This document shows positions 61,998 to 64,000 of a stretch of 64,000 bases of DNA, piece after piece; within the stretch, counting starts at the first letter, position 1; every line of letters begins with the position of its first letter. The notes beneath the pieces were generated by a model. It did not search any database, was not told the DNA's origin, and saw only the letters and a list, made by a program, of their open reading frames with translations. A program made the position numbers and the translations under genes. The stretch covers positions 490,141-554,140 of the forward strand of contig CAVQFO010000023.1 in assembly GCA_963711725.1 (NCBI GenBank). Reading direction: 5' to 3'. This stretch comes from CAVQFO01 sp963711725. GTDB taxonomy: Bacteria > Pseudomonadota > Gammaproteobacteria > Nitrococcales > Aquisalimonadaceae.

Positions 61998-62138
61998 AAA
62001 TTTGTAGTTGACGCATCTTGAGAAAGTTGAAAATGCTCCATGTTTTTAAGACCGCCTCACCGGATAACTTGTAACTTGCTTCCGAGACTTTAAAGCTGCG
62101 GATAACAATTATGCGAATGTTCTCAATGATTCCCGCGG

Positions 62139-63168
62139 CTAAGGACCGGCCTGGACCTGCCGCCTCCCCGCCCTTTCTACGCGGAGCACAAGGACGACCA
62201 ATGGTACCCAGCCGACGACAAAGCACAACCATCCCCAGGCGGGATATACGGCCGCAAGCGCGGCTAAAGGGCCCAGCCAGATGATGTTTATCATCGTAAC
62301 ACCCAAAGTGACCGGCGCGTGGGCACCAAAACGCCGACTCAATATTTGGTATGCGTGAGAACGATGAGCCTCCGACAGCCGCTCGCCGCGGAAGCATACG
62401 ACGTAACAACGTAACAGTCGCGTCCACCACGAAAACACCCAGCAACAAACCCCAGGACCAGACGGACATCGCCCCACTTACGCACGTAATAACCGCGATA
62501 CCCGCAAGCACGAACCCCAGAAACCCGCTACCCACGTCCCCCATGAAAATTCTGGCCGGTGGTTTATTCCAGAACGCAAAACCAAGACAGCTCGCGGCCA
62601 ACAACCAGAGCCACCCGGAAAGTTGTTCATGGCCACCGATCAACAAAATCACCGCCGCACCGCCAGCTGCGGTAATAGCCTCAGCCGCTGCTATGCCGTC
62701 GATTCCATCCATGAAGTTGTACAGATTCAAAACCCATACAACCAAAATCACCGCGATCACCAATCCCGGGGTTCCGAGGTTAAACGTCAGGCTGGCAATG
62801 GTAATCGATGGTGCTTGCCCGACGACTGCAACCAAAGCCCCTGCGGCAATGAAGTGCACAAGCAGACGCCAACGCGCTGAGACGTGCCCATGATCGTCCC
62901 AGAAGCCTATGGCCGCAACGCTCAGCGCTGAGATCAGAAAGATCGGCATCGCAGGCTCGTCAAGCACCCCCAACGCCCACAGTGCAGCCGTGCCCCCAAC
63001 GAACGAGAACACGATTGCCAGACCGCCGCCACGAGGCGTGGGCATCGCATGAGAACTGCGTTGATTCGGGTTGTCGATCAATTGGCGCTTCAGCGCGTAA
63101 CGCCTCGCGAACGCAGTCCCTGCAAAGGACACGACGACAGCCGCGGCGAGCACCAGGGCAAGCGTCAT
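62139..63168 (-). CDS. WecA/WbpL-family undecaprenyl-phosphate glycosyl-1-phosphate transferase (frameshifted)
   Basis: Polytopic membrane enzyme that puts the first sugar-1-phosphate on undecaprenyl phosphate. Motifs: LIDNPNQRSSHAMPTPRGGG, the DD-type GFWDDHGH, the catalytic LYNFMDGIDGIAAAEA and FMGDVGSGFLGF. At about 62390-62391 the frame slips from LLRRML to RGERLSEAHRSHAYQILSRR; removing one base gives 342 residues with the normal membrane C-terminus. The WbpL subgroup (FucNAc/QuiNAc transfer) is favoured by length and neighbours. Start ATG overlaps the upstream epimerase stop (ATGA). Confidence 0.92.
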
Positions 63169-64000
63169 CCTTCAGCCATCCGTTTCAAACCTTCGGCAAG
63201 GGTCACCGGGGGATGCCAGTTAAGGTGTTCGCCGACGACCGAAGTATCCACCGTGAGGCTGCCACAAAGCCGGTCATACTCCTTCTGCATCCCTATCGCC
63301 GTCATCCCTGCGCGCAATAGTCTCGGCGGCACAGGGAAAAGCCTCGCCTTCCTGCCAACGCTGGCGCCGAGCAAGCGGATCAATTCCGGCGTGGAGACGT
63401 CCTCGCCATCGGAAACAAGCAGTGTAAGCCCCGCAGCGAGATCCGATACCACGCAAGTGCTTATGATATCCGCGAGATTGTACACACTGATCAAGCTACG
63501 TCTGTTCCGCACGGCACCAAAAGGCATCGGAATCCCGCGAGCGGCAAGCTTCAGCAACCGCCGCATATTCCCTTTCACGCCCGGCCCATAGACCAGCGGC
63601 GGACGGATGATTACGGCCTCAATCGACGTCCGTTTCGCGATATCCTTGAGGCATCGCTCCGCCTCCCATTTCGACTGCCCGTATGGGTCCGCCGGCTTCG
63701 GCTCGTCTTCGACCCGAATGGGCTCTTCTCCCCCGCCATCCCCGTTGACCTTAATCGAGCTCACAAAGATAAATCGCTTCACTCCAGACGCAGCAGCCTG
63801 CTCGGCGAGGTTCCGCGTACCCCGTGTTCACACTTCGGTACAGCGCGGCGGGGTCAGCGGCAGCTTCCTTCATGACATGCGCCCGGCCCGCGAGATGCAC
63901 CACGCAGTCGACACCTTCGAGCGCCTTTTCCCAGTTCGTGGCGGGACCGATATCACCAACGGCGACCTCATCATCCCCCGCGACCGTCCCCGGGGAACGC
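63165..64000 (-). CDS. NAD-dependent sugar epimerase/dehydratase, WbpV-like (partial, frameshifted)
   Basis: Short-chain-dehydrogenase-type nucleotide-sugar enzyme; its N-terminus is beyond the right edge. Visible parts: WEKALEGVDCVVHLAGRAHVM, FIFVSSIKVNGDGGGEEP with the catalytic Ser, DPYGQSKWEAERCL with the Tyr-x3-Lys pair, RPPLVYGPGVKGNMRRLL and the C-terminal WHPPVTLAEGLKRM. A frame change at about 63819-63826 lies between SVNT and TRNLAEQAAASGVKR. It is the first gene of the coupled epimerase-WbpL pair. In P. aeruginosa the order wbpV-wbpL-wbpM is the same. Confidence 0.88.

Overview
The window is chromosomal DNA from a GC-rich gammaproteobacterium. The evidence is gene content and order: mraZ-rsmH-ftsL-ftsI, rnpB-rsmI-lpoA-yraN-diaA-dolP, sspA/sspB beside a petABC cytochrome bc1 operon, hisDG-murA-ibaG-mlaBCDEF, kdsD-kdsC-lptCAB-rpoN-hpf-ptsN-rapZ-ptsH, and miaB-ybeZ-ybeY-corC-lnt with leuS-lptE-holA-proA-nadD-rsfS-rlmH. 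Much of this follows the order I know from Pseudomonas. An HprK and a mannose-type EIIA inside the rpoN/PTS cluster suggest a Chromatiales/Ectothiorhodospiraceae-like lineage, but that placement is inference. I saw no tRNA gene, CRISPR array, prophage or classical insertion sequence.

Layout. 1-4106 (minus): start of the division/wall cluster with a strong mraZ promoter and MraZ boxes, then RNase P RNA and rsmI. 4184-7680 (plus): lpoA to dolP. 7701-12998 (minus): macrodomain protein, sspB, sspA, bc1 complex and a NIF3 protein. 13181-14341 (plus): DegS/AlgW-type protease. 14463-21135 (minus): hisD, hisG, murA, ibaG and the Mla lipid-transport operon. 21437-33183 (plus): Ca/Na exchanger, Kdo and Lpt genes, rpoN and nitrogen-PTS genes, mgtE and a small unknown gene. 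33305-49874 (minus): pmbA, tldD, nitrilase, yhdP, rng, maf, rlmH, rsfS, nadD, proA, holA, lptE, leuS. 50107-50610 (plus): ybeL-like gene. 50702-56709 (minus): a REP-associated tyrosine transposase, then lnt, corC, ybeY, ybeZ, miaB. 57124-64000 (minus): a surface-polysaccharide cluster (manC, WbpM-like dehydratase, wecB, WbpL-like transferase, partial epimerase).

Many of the genes serve envelope building: peptidoglycan (ftsI, murA, lpoA), LPS synthesis and export (kdsD, kdsC, lptA/B/C/E), phospholipid homeostasis (mla, yhdP, dolP), lipoprotein acylation (lnt) and O-antigen-like sugars. Others serve ribosome and RNA maturation (rsmH, rsmI, rlmH, rsfS, ybeY, rng, miaB, rnpB).

Three things stand out. 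First, nine conserved genes each carry one small indel that splits the frame, while both halves stay perfectly conserved; this looks like sequencing or assembly error, not gene decay. Second, the spaces between operons are loaded with palindromic repeats: twelve GTAG-headed REP copies in two subfamilies, a RAYT transposase flanked by the matching REPs, and four further unrelated foldback elements. Third, the PTS block has an HprK reduced to its kinase domain, an HPr keeping both His15 and Ser46, and no enzyme I gene next to it.
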